Assembly: GCA_019912905.1 (NCBI GenBank) | Contig: JAIOHO010000473.1 | Location: 1-6,627 of the forward strand | Direction of reading: 5' to 3' | DNA length: 6,627 nt | Source: Anaerolineae bacterium | GTDB taxonomy: Bacteria > Chloroflexota > Anaerolineae > Aggregatilineales > Phototrophicaceae | In this document: positions 1 through 5,795 of the stretch, piece after piece | How the letters are laid out: each line of letters begins with the position of its first letter | How positions within the stretch are numbered: the first letter of the stretch is position 1 | Made by a program: the position numbers and the translations under genes | The notes under the pieces: model-generated | Database searches by the model: none | What the model was told of the DNA's origin: nothing | The model's input: the letters and a program-made list of their open reading frames with translations, nothing else

Positions 1-1
1 C

Positions 2-187
2 CTGATTATGCATTACATCGTGGGCGACGCACGCCAGGTCGGTGAACACTATCATCCCATTTTTCGCTTCGATGGCAGCGTGACGACCGAGGTCGGCTTC
101 AGCGATGGAGCCTCGGCCTGCGGCATCTGGGTCGATCAGCACGGCGAACCGGTGCTCGAAATGAGCGGCACACCGGATTACCGCTAG
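2..187 (+). CDS. C-terminal end of an unrecognised protein (5' truncated by window edge)
   Basis: An open plus-strand frame enters from the left edge and stops at TAG 185-187, giving the last 61 residues. It contains IVGDARQVGEHYHPIFRFDG and ends in MSGTPDYR. The visible part is polar and mixed, with alternating hydrophobic residues that suggest beta structure, and has no membrane segment. I do not recognise the family and assign no function. The frame has no start inside the window that would make a sensible complete gene, so it is treated as the tail of a larger gene to the left. It converges on the glycosyltransferase gene, with 60 bases and a hairpin between the two stops. That the frame is coding rests on codon quality and on the hairpin just after its stop; an accidental frame of this length is possible. 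Confidence 0.55.
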   Translation: MIMHYIVGDARQVGEHYHPIFRFDGSVTTEVGFSDGASACGIWVDQHGEPVLEMSGTPDYR

Positions 188-206
188 CCAACCATTGCTG
201 CTGAGC

Positions 207-236
207 GGGGCACGAGATGGTCACAGATCGTGCCCC
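207..236. terminator. GC-rich hairpin between convergent genes, possible bidirectional terminator
   Basis: GGGGCACGA at 207-215 pairs perfectly with TCGTGCCCC at 228-236, a 9-base-pair stem around a 12-base loop. It lies in the 60-base gap between the plus-strand stop at 187 and the minus-strand stop at 248, where a shared terminator is expected. Neither strand has a run of T after the stem, so it does not match the classical intrinsic terminator. It could instead protect the 3' ends of both transcripts or help a factor-dependent stop. Confidence 0.6.
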
Positions 237-247
237 TATGCGATAGA

Positions 248-1171
248 TCAGCGGCTGGCTGGCGGCTGGAAACGGCGTCTTGCGACCAACAGGCGCAGCT
301 TGTGGCTCAGCCCCATCCAGTAGATGCGGAACAGCAGGCTTACGACGGCGATGCGCTGCGGAAGGGGATGTTGACCCTGGCCCAGGATGCGAACGGCCCG
401 TGACAGCGGCGGAATCAGGCTCAACCAGAAACGCGGGTGGGTGATGATCTGGCGGAATGATCCGAGTGATTCCAGCCGCTGGTTCTGTCCGATGATGATG
501 CGCCGGTGTTTTTTCAACAATTCCTCGACCGTTTGTCGAGCCGGGTGGCGCACGACCACCGTGTCGGCATACACCTGGGGGCAGCCGTGCGCGTGGACCC
601 GCTGTCCCCATTCGGTATCGCCATTGGATTGCAGGCTGCCATCGAACAGCCCCACCTGCTCGAAGGTCGCGCGCGTCGTGAACAGGTTCGCGGTGGGCGC
701 GTAATGTCTTTTTTCGAGATAGAGTTTCACTTGAAATGCAAACAGCAGTTCGAACAACTCGGCGGTGGTGGGGGCCAGCGGATTCTCGGCGAACATTTCG
801 ATCGGCCCGCCAACCAGACCACAGGCTTCTCCCTGATGCAGAACACGGACGCCCTGCTCCAGCCAATCTGGGTAGGGAATGCAGTCTGCGTCCGTAAACG
901 CGAGATAGTCGCCCTGCGCTACTTCGATTCCCCGGTTGCGCGCCGCATACGAACCGCGCCGCGCTTCATAAACCAATCGTGCATGGCCGAAGCAGGCTGC
1001 GACATCTTTTAGGGGGATGTCTGAGGCATTATCGACCACGATCACTTCATAAGCGTCTGGAGGATAAGTCTGCGCTTCGAGTGCCGCCAACACGTTTTTC
1101 AGATGTGCGGGTTCATTACGAACCGGAATAATGACCGAAATAAACGTGTGCGAATGAGGCTGATCAGGCAT
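248..1171 (-). CDS. Family 2 glycosyltransferase (GT-A fold)
   Basis: This 307-residue protein probably transfers a sugar from a nucleotide-sugar donor to a surface glycan, lipid or protein acceptor at the cytoplasmic face of the membrane. The GT2 core begins at about residue 11 with SVIIPVRNE, continues with VIVVDNAS (Asp47, nucleotide binding), then GSYAARNRG (73-81), and has the metal-binding DxD as DAD at residues 94-96 (FTDADC). A later GDTEW segment near residue 184 occupies the position of the catalytic-base ED motif of the family. The C-terminal third (RFWLSLIPPL and following) is hydrophobic enough for membrane association, but no firm transmembrane helix is claimed. It starts 15 bases after the stop of the upstream 353-residue gene, with only a weak AAAGAA-like ribosome site, so translation is probably coupled. 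Donor and acceptor cannot be predicted. Length is normal for simple GT2 enzymes. Confidence 0.92.
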   Translation of the reverse strand: MPDQPHSHTFISVIIPVRNEPAHLKNVLAALEAQTYPPDAYEVIVVDNASDIPLKDVAACFGHARLVYEARRGSYAARNRGIEVAQGDYLAFTDADCIPYPDWLEQGVRVLHQGEACGLVGGPIEMFAENPLAPTTAELFELLFAFQVKLYLEKRHYAPTANLFTTRATFEQVGLFDGSLQSNGDTEWGQRVHAHGCPQVYADTVVVRHPARQTVEELLKKHRRIIIGQNQRLESLGSFRQIITHPRFWLSLIPPLSRAVRILGQGQHPLPQRIAVVSLLFRIYWMGLSHKLRLLVARRRFQPPASR

Positions 1172-1186
1172 GAGGCATTCTTTGCT

Positions 1187-2248
1187 TCACAGCGCCAGGT
1201 TCGACAGGGAGGCCGCTTCGTACAGACGCGACGCCAGAGTCTCGGGGTCGCTGGTGTGCTCGGTCATCCGATGCGTCTGGGCGTTGAGGTGATCTTTCAA
1301 CTGTCGTTGGACCCAGCGCACCTGTTCAGAGCGGGTGGACTCCCCGCCAAACACCTCCAGGACAAAAGCTACCTCAAATCCGAGCGGGTTATAGGCATAT
1401 CCATATTTGTTCCCAGCCACACTCTGTTCGTAAGCCTGGGATCGCGTGTGAGCCAGCGCCTTCTGGAATGCTGGGCTTTCCCAGATAGGATGTTGGGGAT
1501 ACTGCTGTTTGAGCAGCGCAAAGGCGTACAGGGTGAATGCATGATAGCCGACGGCCCGCTCCTTTCGATCGGCGGCGTGGCGGCGCTCGATGAGGTGCCA
1601 TTTCAGAGCTTGCAGCGCACTTCCGGGCAGTTTCAGACGATGATACACCAGCCCCGATGGATAGAGCTGCAAGTGATTGGGAACCGCATCCATAAAATCC
1701 GACACCTGCTGCTGAATCGAAGCCCCCATGTGGGCAGCCAGCAGCGCCCCCATTGCCGCGAACCACAACTGCTGATTGAAGGCCATCGAGACAGAGAGAA
1801 CCTGGCCGTCCGGTTCCACCCGCTGCCACAGGTGAAGCGCCTGATCGTAAGGATGCGCCCGAAAGACCGCCTCGGCCACTGCAAGCGGCTTGATGTCATC
1901 CGGGGCATACGGCGCGCCTGCAATCAGCGCTTCCAGCGCCCGAACCTGCCCGATCAGGCCGTTGCAAGCATCTTTGCCGGCTTTGCTGCGACAGACAAAC
2001 GTTCCGCCCGCGGGACGCAGCTCCGGCTGGCACAGATAGCGGAGCGCGTTCTGCACGGCCTGAAGATAGGGCGCGGCCTGTGTGATCTGGTAAGCCTTGA
2101 GAAACGTCAGCAGCCAGTGCGCCGTCGTGCGCACCGGTGTCTCCGGGTCCTGATAGGGGCCGTTATGACCGGGCGGCAGGGAACCGTCTGCGCGCTGCAA
2201 ACGGAGCGCAGCCTCGGCACTGTGGGTCAGAATGTCATAAAGCTTCAA
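1187..2248 (-). CDS. Hypothetical helical protein upstream of the GT2 gene, possible alpha/alpha-toroid fold
   Basis: The 353-residue product matches no family I can name with confidence. It is dominated by amphipathic helices separated by Gly/Pro-rich turns, with aromatic and histidine residues at helix ends. Landmarks are RADGSLPPGHNGPY (19-32), TTAHWLLTFLKAY (41-53), KDACNGLIGQ (92-101), SMAFNQQLWFAAMGALL near 155-171, and NKYGYAYNPLGFEVAFVLEVFGG near the C-terminal quarter. Repeated helix pairs of this kind suggest an alpha/alpha barrel such as in six-hairpin glycosidases, sugar epimerases or terpenoid-cyclase-like proteins; this is inference only. No signal peptide is visible. The start is TTG at 2248-2246: the frame upstream has no ATG or GTG before an in-frame stop at 2269-2267, and a GGGA-like ribosome site lies just upstream. 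It is followed by the glycosyltransferase gene in an apparent two-gene operon, which suggests a role in glycan synthesis or modification. Confidence 0.8.
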   Translation of the reverse strand: MKLYDILTHSAEAALRLQRADGSLPPGHNGPYQDPETPVRTTAHWLLTFLKAYQITQAAPYLQAVQNALRYLCQPELRPAGGTFVCRSKAGKDACNGLIGQVRALEALIAGAPYAPDDIKPLAVAEAVFRAHPYDQALHLWQRVEPDGQVLSVSMAFNQQLWFAAMGALLAAHMGASIQQQVSDFMDAVPNHLQLYPSGLVYHRLKLPGSALQALKWHLIERRHAADRKERAVGYHAFTLYAFALLKQQYPQHPIWESPAFQKALAHTRSQAYEQSVAGNKYGYAYNPLGFEVAFVLEVFGGESTRSEQVRWVQRQLKDHLNAQTHRMTEHTSDPETLASRLYEAASLSNLAL

Positions 2249-2308
2249 GATGCGATCCCGATTGATTCATGGCGCGGCCTGCTGGATGATCCCGCCAGCC
2301 GAGCCTGG

Positions 2309-2317
2309 ATTTTAGCA
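2309..2317 (-). promoter_or_regulatory. Candidate extended -10 promoter for the minus-strand pair
   Basis: On the minus strand this reads TGCTAAAAT, an extended -10 element (TGn followed by TAAAAT). The hexamer 17 bases upstream is GAGAAA, which matches the -35 consensus only in part. Transcription would begin near 2302, about 54 bases before the TTG start of the 353-residue gene. The position is right, but the evidence is a short motif in a non-model organism. Confidence 0.4.
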
Positions 2318-2364
2318 CACTATTTTCGTGATTTCTCCCGGATCATCCCGGACGTGACCACACG

Positions 2365-2384
2365 CGGGTCGGCTGACCCGTTTT
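2365..2384 (+). terminator. Hairpin followed by TTTT in the divergent region; terminator or accessory operator
   Basis: CGGGTC (2365-2370) pairs perfectly with GACCCG (2375-2380) around a GGCT loop, and TTTT follows at 2381-2384. In form this is a short plus-strand intrinsic terminator, which could stop antisense readthrough before the LacI promoter. No plus-strand gene lies immediately upstream, so its purpose is unclear. The right half carries GCTGAC, which is also present in the operator at 2480-2497. Confidence 0.4.
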
Positions 2385-2449
2385 GCCGGGGTGTTCGGGC
2401 GCACCGTCTCCGCCTGCCAGGGTGTGCCCTGAGATTTCGTGGGAGTTTG

Positions 2450-2478
2450 TTGACAGGGACTTTCGGACTGGTTACACT
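2450..2478 (+). promoter_or_regulatory. Sigma-70-type promoter of the LacI-transporter operon
   Basis: A perfect -35 box TTGACA (2450-2455) and a -10 box TACACT (2473-2478) are separated by the ideal 17 bases. Transcription is predicted to start near 2485, giving a leader of about 50 bases before the regulator. This is the strongest promoter-like sequence in the window and lies immediately left of a perfect palindrome, as expected for a repressible promoter. Confidence 0.8.
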
Positions 2479-2479
2479 G

Positions 2480-2497
2480 TATGTCAGCGCTGACATA
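2480..2497. promoter_or_regulatory. Perfect palindromic operator, probable binding site of the adjacent LacI-family repressor
   Basis: TATGTCAGCGCTGACATA is an 18-base perfect palindrome with a central CG step. It starts two bases after the -10 box and covers the predicted transcription start, so a bound protein would block RNA polymerase. LacI-family dimers are known to bind palindromes with a central CG, into which the hinge-helix leucine inserts. The core TGTCAGCGCTGACA has the same AGCGCT centre as the symmetric lac operator. I infer that the regulator encoded from 2537 binds here and represses its own operon; the pairing of protein and site is not proven by sequence alone. Confidence 0.8.
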
Positions 2498-2536
2498 AAG
2501 AATATTTTGATTATCTTGTCTGAAAAAAACGTGATT

Positions 2537-3562
2537 GTGAAGCAGAAAAATGTGACATTGGCGGATGTCGCGCGCGCGGACGGCGTGTCCGCCAAGACCG
2601 TTTCACGCGTCATCAACAACACCGACTATGTCAGTGCCGAAACCCGCAGCCAGATCTTGCAGGCTATCGACCAGTTGGGCTACCGGCCCAATCGGATGGC
2701 GCGCAGCCTGGCCTCCAACCGCAGTTTTATCATTGGCCTGGTTATCCCCGACGTCACTAATCCTTTTTTCCCCGAAATCATGCGCGGTGTGGAACACGCC
2801 GCCCTGGAACGCGGCTACAACGTGCTGGTGTATAACGCCGATCTCGACGACCAGCGCGAACGTCAGGGCCTGACCCTGCTGGAAGAAACACGCGTGGATG
2901 GCGTCATCGTCTGTACGATGAAGCTGGCGGACGACGAACTGCGAAGCTGTTTGCAGCGGCATCGCGCGTCGGTGCTCATCAACCGCGTGATGCCGGGCGG
3001 CCCTGCTGGGATCGTCCGGGTCGATCTGTTTCACTCGATGGGCCGCGTCGTCCAGCATGTGCTCGATTCAGGCCGGCGCAAGATCGGCTATCTGGCGGCT
3101 AATCGCAGCGTCATGAGCTACAGTTCTCAGCAGCGGTTGTGGGGTTTTGAGGCGACCATGAAGGCCAACGGCCTGCTGGTCGATCCTGACTATATCCGCA
3201 GTTGCGCGGCTGCGGTCGAAGACAGCCTGCGGACGGCCCGGCAGCTGCTGACCGATCACCCGGACATCGAAGCGCTGATCTGCTACAACGATATGATCGC
3301 TGCCGGAGCGCTGGAAGCCTGTGCCGAGCGGGGGATCCCCGTGCCCGATCAGGTAGCGGTCACAGGTTTCGATGACATTATGTTTTCATCCGTGTTTAAG
3401 GTTGCACTCACCACCGTGCATGTTCCCAAGTTTGAACTGGGGGTGCGCGCCGCCCAGATGCTGTTCGAACGCATCGACGGCCACCCTACCGAATCCGAGG
3501 TCGTGCTGAATGCCGAACTCTTGATCCGCCAGAGTACAGGACCCAGGAGAAAGGAGGTCTGA
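2537..3562 (+). CDS. LacI/GalR-family transcriptional regulator
   Basis: This is a DNA-binding repressor of about 341 residues with a complete family layout. From the GTG start at 2537, the helix-turn-helix spans residues 7-26 (TLADVARADGVSAKTVSRVI). The hinge helix follows at 49-60 (YRPNRMARSLAS, with Leu58 in the operator-intercalating position). The periplasmic-binding-protein-like effector domain runs from about 62 to 335, including IGLVIPDVTNPFF, LICYNDMIAAGAL and VAVTGFDDI, and ends with the usual LLIRQST. Such proteins normally sense a sugar or sugar derivative. The start is uncertain: GTG 2537 gives a normal N-terminus, but GTG 2531 and TTG 2516 are in frame and no clear ribosome site selects among them. 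The gene lies just behind the promoter and palindrome at 2450-2497 and is followed by a solute-binding protein gene, so it probably controls itself and the transporter. The exact effector is unknown. Confidence 0.95.
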   Translation: MKQKNVTLADVARADGVSAKTVSRVINNTDYVSAETRSQILQAIDQLGYRPNRMARSLASNRSFIIGLVIPDVTNPFFPEIMRGVEHAALERGYNVLVYNADLDDQRERQGLTLLEETRVDGVIVCTMKLADDELRSCLQRHRASVLINRVMPGGPAGIVRVDLFHSMGRVVQHVLDSGRRKIGYLAANRSVMSYSSQQRLWGFEATMKANGLLVDPDYIRSCAAAVEDSLRTARQLLTDHPDIEALICYNDMIAAGALEACAERGIPVPDQVAVTGFDDIMFSSVFKVALTTVHVPKFELGVRAAQMLFERIDGHPTESEVVLNAELLIRQSTGPRRKEV

Positions 3563-3625
3563 CGGGCGACTGCGCATCACAAAGCCGAGGGACGCTGTTC
3601 TGTTCTGTGAACTAGTCTTGTTTGC

Positions 3626-3636
3626 AAAGGAAAGGA
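3626..3636 (+). promoter_or_regulatory. Ribosome binding site of the solute-binding protein gene
   Basis: AAAGG at 3626-3630 is followed directly by AAAGGA at 3631-3636, seven bases before ATG 3644. The second copy has good spacing and fixes the start that includes the twin-arginine signal. The rest of the 81-base gap after the regulator shows no convincing promoter, so cotranscription with the LacI gene is the simplest reading. Confidence 0.7.
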
Positions 3637-3643
3637 AACGATC

Positions 3644-5626
3644 ATGACCAAGGGACTTTCTCGCCGCGATTTCTTAAAAGCCAGTGCGATATCCGCGACT
3701 GCGGGTGCGATTCAGGCCACGGCGATGACGGCATTGGCTGCCCCGGCCAGTGCATCTGCTGCGGCTCCCCAGCGCCAGATGATGTATCACGAATCGCCTA
3801 TGCTGACCGAACGGGTGAACGCGGGTACGCTGCCGCCGGTCGAGGAACGCCTGCCACCGAACCCCGAGGTGGTGGACGTGCTGAACGAAGTCGGCACCTA
3901 TGGCGGCACGATCAGCACCGCGATTGTTAACCCTAACCAGTTGTTTGGCGATCCGCAGGGGGCGATGGGCACGGAGCTGATTCTGCGCATCGACCGCGAT
4001 TTTTCGACGGTCATCAGCGGGTTAGCGGAAAGCTGGGAGTTTAACGACGACGCGACCGAACAGATTCTCCACCTGCGCCAGGGCCTGAAATGGTCCGATG
4101 GCGAGCCGTTTACGGCTGAGGATTTCCGTTTCCAGTGGGAAGATGTCCAGTTGAACGCCGAGCACAGCCCGGGCGGTGCGCCGAGTGATTGGCGCGTGGG
4201 GCCAGATCGCACGCCGCTGACGATGGAAGTAGTGGACGACTACACGCTGAAATTCTCGTTTGTCGTGCCCTATCCGCTCATCATCCTGTCCGAGTGCTTT
4301 TATGCTGGATCGCAGGGCGGCATCTGGGCACCAGCCCATTATGGCAAGCAGTTCCACCCCGACTATGCCGGTGCCGACGAGCTTCAGCAGAAGATCAGCG
4401 ATGCCGGATTCGAAAACTGGGCGCAGTTGTTCGATGACCGCATGCGGGTTGGCTCGACCATCCCTGCACAGGTGGATCTGCCCGGCATGACACCCTTCAT
4501 CCGCGTGGCGGACGCGCCGGAGCGCCACAGCTACGAACGCAATCCGTATTACTGGAAGGTCGATTCCGAAGGCAATCAACTGCCCTACATCGACAAATCC
4601 GAAATCTACGTGGTGGGCAATTCCGAAGGAGTCATCGCGCGCTTGTCGGCGGGTGAACTGGATATGTTTGGCCGTCAGTCGGCGCTCAACGAGCTGCCAC
4701 TTTATCAGAGTCTGGTCGAGTCCGTTGGATTCAACCTGTATCTGTGGAAATCCACCACGCCCGGCAAGCTGCTGTTTTACCCGAACCTGACCTCCAAAAA
4801 TGCGCAGCTGCGCGAGTTCTTCAGCAGTCCCGACGTGCGCCATGCGCTGTCGATGGCGCTCAACCGCGACGAGATCAACGACGTGGTGCATTTCGGCTTG
4901 GGCGAGGTGCGCCAGTGGTCGATGTGGCCGGACTCCAAATACTTCGTCGAAGGCGATGAGAAGCCCTGGGCGGACTATGACGCGGATGCCGCCAACCAGC
5001 TTCTGGACACCGCCGGTTACGGCAACCGCGATGGGGATGGCTTCCGCACCTTCCCCGACGGCAGCCGCCTGAGCTGGGTCATCCAGTACGACTCTGAACA
5101 GCCGGACGCCGCCGCGACGCTCGAAATCGCCGTCGAAAACTACCGCGACATCGGCCTTGAAGTGATCCAGCGGCCCATCAGCCGAACCCTGCTGGAAGAA
5201 CTCATCAACGCCAACGACCTGGACATGACCACCTGGGACGGCGACATCTCCGACATCACCTGGCCGAGCTTCCCGCGCGTGATGCTGCCCGGCATCACCA
5301 ATGCCAAATGGGGCCGCGCCTGGGAATTGTGGCTGCTGGGGGATACGACCAACGAACTGGCCGAGGAGCCGCCGCAGGAAATCAAGGATCAGTGGGATCG
5401 CTGGGGGCGGATGCGGACTGCACCAACCGACGCGGAGCATGTCGGGCTGGCCCGCGAGATGTGGGCCTGGTATCAGGATTACCTGCCCGTGTGGGCGACG
5501 GTGGGGGTCCCCAAGCCGGTGATGGTGAAGAACAACCTGGGCAACTTCCCGGAAGAGGGTGTGTGGGGTTTCGCCGTTATCCGTGCCGTGCCGGTGCATC
5601 CCGAGACGTTCTATCTGAAGGCCTAA
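3644..5626 (+). CDS. ABC transporter solute-binding protein, family 5, Tat-exported
   Basis: The 660-residue product is an extracytoplasmic binding protein that captures a solute and hands it to an ABC permease. The N-terminus has a twin-arginine signal, SRRDFLK at residues 6-12, then an alanine-rich stretch with AxA-type cleavage options around residues 30-40. There is no cysteine in this region, so it is not a lipoprotein. The family-5 (oligopeptide/dipeptide/nickel-type) fold is shown by LRQGLKWSDGEPFTAEDF (Trp150), ERNPYYWKVDSEGNQLPYID near 297-316, and VRHALSMALNRDEIN near 398-412. Length is at the long end of the family. Family-5 proteins bind peptides, but several bacterial members bind oligosaccharides; the LacI regulator immediately upstream favours a carbohydrate here, which is inference. 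The permease gene begins further downstream (6407), after a DinB-like gene. The second permease and ATPases must lie outside the window. Confidence 0.95.
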   Translation: MTKGLSRRDFLKASAISATAGAIQATAMTALAAPASASAAAPQRQMMYHESPMLTERVNAGTLPPVEERLPPNPEVVDVLNEVGTYGGTISTAIVNPNQLFGDPQGAMGTELILRIDRDFSTVISGLAESWEFNDDATEQILHLRQGLKWSDGEPFTAEDFRFQWEDVQLNAEHSPGGAPSDWRVGPDRTPLTMEVVDDYTLKFSFVVPYPLIILSECFYAGSQGGIWAPAHYGKQFHPDYAGADELQQKISDAGFENWAQLFDDRMRVGSTIPAQVDLPGMTPFIRVADAPERHSYERNPYYWKVDSEGNQLPYIDKSEIYVVGNSEGVIARLSAGELDMFGRQSALNELPLYQSLVESVGFNLYLWKSTTPGKLLFYPNLTSKNAQLREFFSSPDVRHALSMALNRDEINDVVHFGLGEVRQWSMWPDSKYFVEGDEKPWADYDADAANQLLDTAGYGNRDGDGFRTFPDGSRLSWVIQYDSEQPDAAATLEIAVENYRDIGLEVIQRPISRTLLEELINANDLDMTTWDGDISDITWPSFPRVMLPGITNAKWGRAWELWLLGDTTNELAEEPPQEIKDQWDRWGRMRTAPTDAEHVGLAREMWAWYQDYLPVWATVGVPKPVMVKNNLGNFPEEGVWGFAVIRAVPVHPETFYLKA

Positions 5627-5644
5627 GCCAGTCATGAGCGAAAG

Positions 5645-5673
5645 CAGAAGGGCGGCGCCGTGTCGCCCTTCTG
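5645..5673 (+). terminator. Strong hairpin after the solute-binding protein gene; attenuator or mRNA-stabilising stem
   Basis: CAGAAGGGCG (5645-5654) pairs perfectly with CGCCCTTCTG (5664-5673), a 10-base-pair stem around a 9-base loop, 18 bases after the stop codon at 5624-5626. Only a short TTT lies a few bases beyond (5680-5682), so complete termination is unlikely. Partial termination or protection of the upstream message from 3' decay is the usual role of such a structure after a binding-protein gene. It would explain higher levels of binding protein than permease. Confidence 0.6.
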
Positions 5674-5678
5674 GGTCC

Positions 5679-5710
5679 GTTTGCGGTTTACGAATCATCT
5701 ATCCGCAAAC
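5679..5710. repeat. Second inverted repeat in the gap before the DinB-like gene
   Basis: GTTTGCGG at 5679-5686 is the exact reverse complement of CCGCAAAC at 5703-5710, with 16 bases between. It begins six bases after the preceding hairpin ends. It could fold as an RNA stem-loop with a large loop or be a protein-binding site with two separated half-sites. No consensus promoter accompanies it, and it does not resemble the palindrome at 2480-2497. The remaining sequence up to 5795 shows no other clear element. Confidence 0.45.
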
Positions 5711-5783
5711 AGGCAGCGGCAGGGCGCGCGTGCCCTGGGCGACGCGAGTGTCGTCCGACCACAGCGTCGTATGGATAAAAATT

Positions 5784-5788
5784 AAGGA
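5784..5788 (+). promoter_or_regulatory. Ribosome binding site that selects the TTG start at 5796
   Basis: AAGGA at 5784-5788 is seven bases before TTG 5796, which is ideal spacing. The in-frame ATG at 5634 has only a weak site, and starting there would translate through both hairpins and add 54 residues unlike the DinB fold. A four-codon ATG frame (5771-5785) ends within this site and may be chance. Confidence 0.6.
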
Positions 5789-5795
5789 ACCCGCG

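Noticed and set aside
99..866. 255-codon minus-strand open frame overlapping the glycosyltransferase
   Set aside because: It lies in another frame of the same strand, has an Arg/Pro/Ser-rich low-quality translation, and crosses the convergent hairpin, whereas the 248-1171 frame carries GT2 motifs.
2397..2429. Imperfect inverted repeat GGGCGCAC and GTGTGCCC in the divergent region
   Set aside because: It needs a G-T pair, has a 17-base loop and no T-run, and such pairs are common by chance at this GC content; not strong enough to list as a feature.
1103..2536. Very long plus-strand open frame running into the LacI gene (as part of 1103-3562), suggesting a fusion protein
   Set aside because: The part before about 2516 is antisense to the glycosyltransferase partner gene and crosses a strong promoter and palindrome. 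Its translation has arginine- and histidine-rich composition without domains. Only the 3' part from about 2537 is the LacI protein.
4022..5698. 558-codon minus-strand open frame antisense to the solute-binding protein
   Set aside because: It mirrors the high-GC codon pattern of the plus-strand gene, is rich in His, Arg, Val and Gly without recognisable domains, and the opposite strand encodes clear family-5 motifs.
5770..5780. A/T-rich TATGGATAAAA as an extended -10 promoter for the DinB-like gene
   Set aside because: Transcription would begin at or inside the ribosome binding site, leaving almost no leader, and no -35 box lies at the right distance.
5634..5795. ATG at 5634 as the start of the DinB-like protein
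   Set aside because: The added 54 residues are Arg/Ser/Pro-rich and unrelated to the fold, the region contains two perfect inverted repeats, and the TTG at 5796 has a well-spaced AAGGA site.
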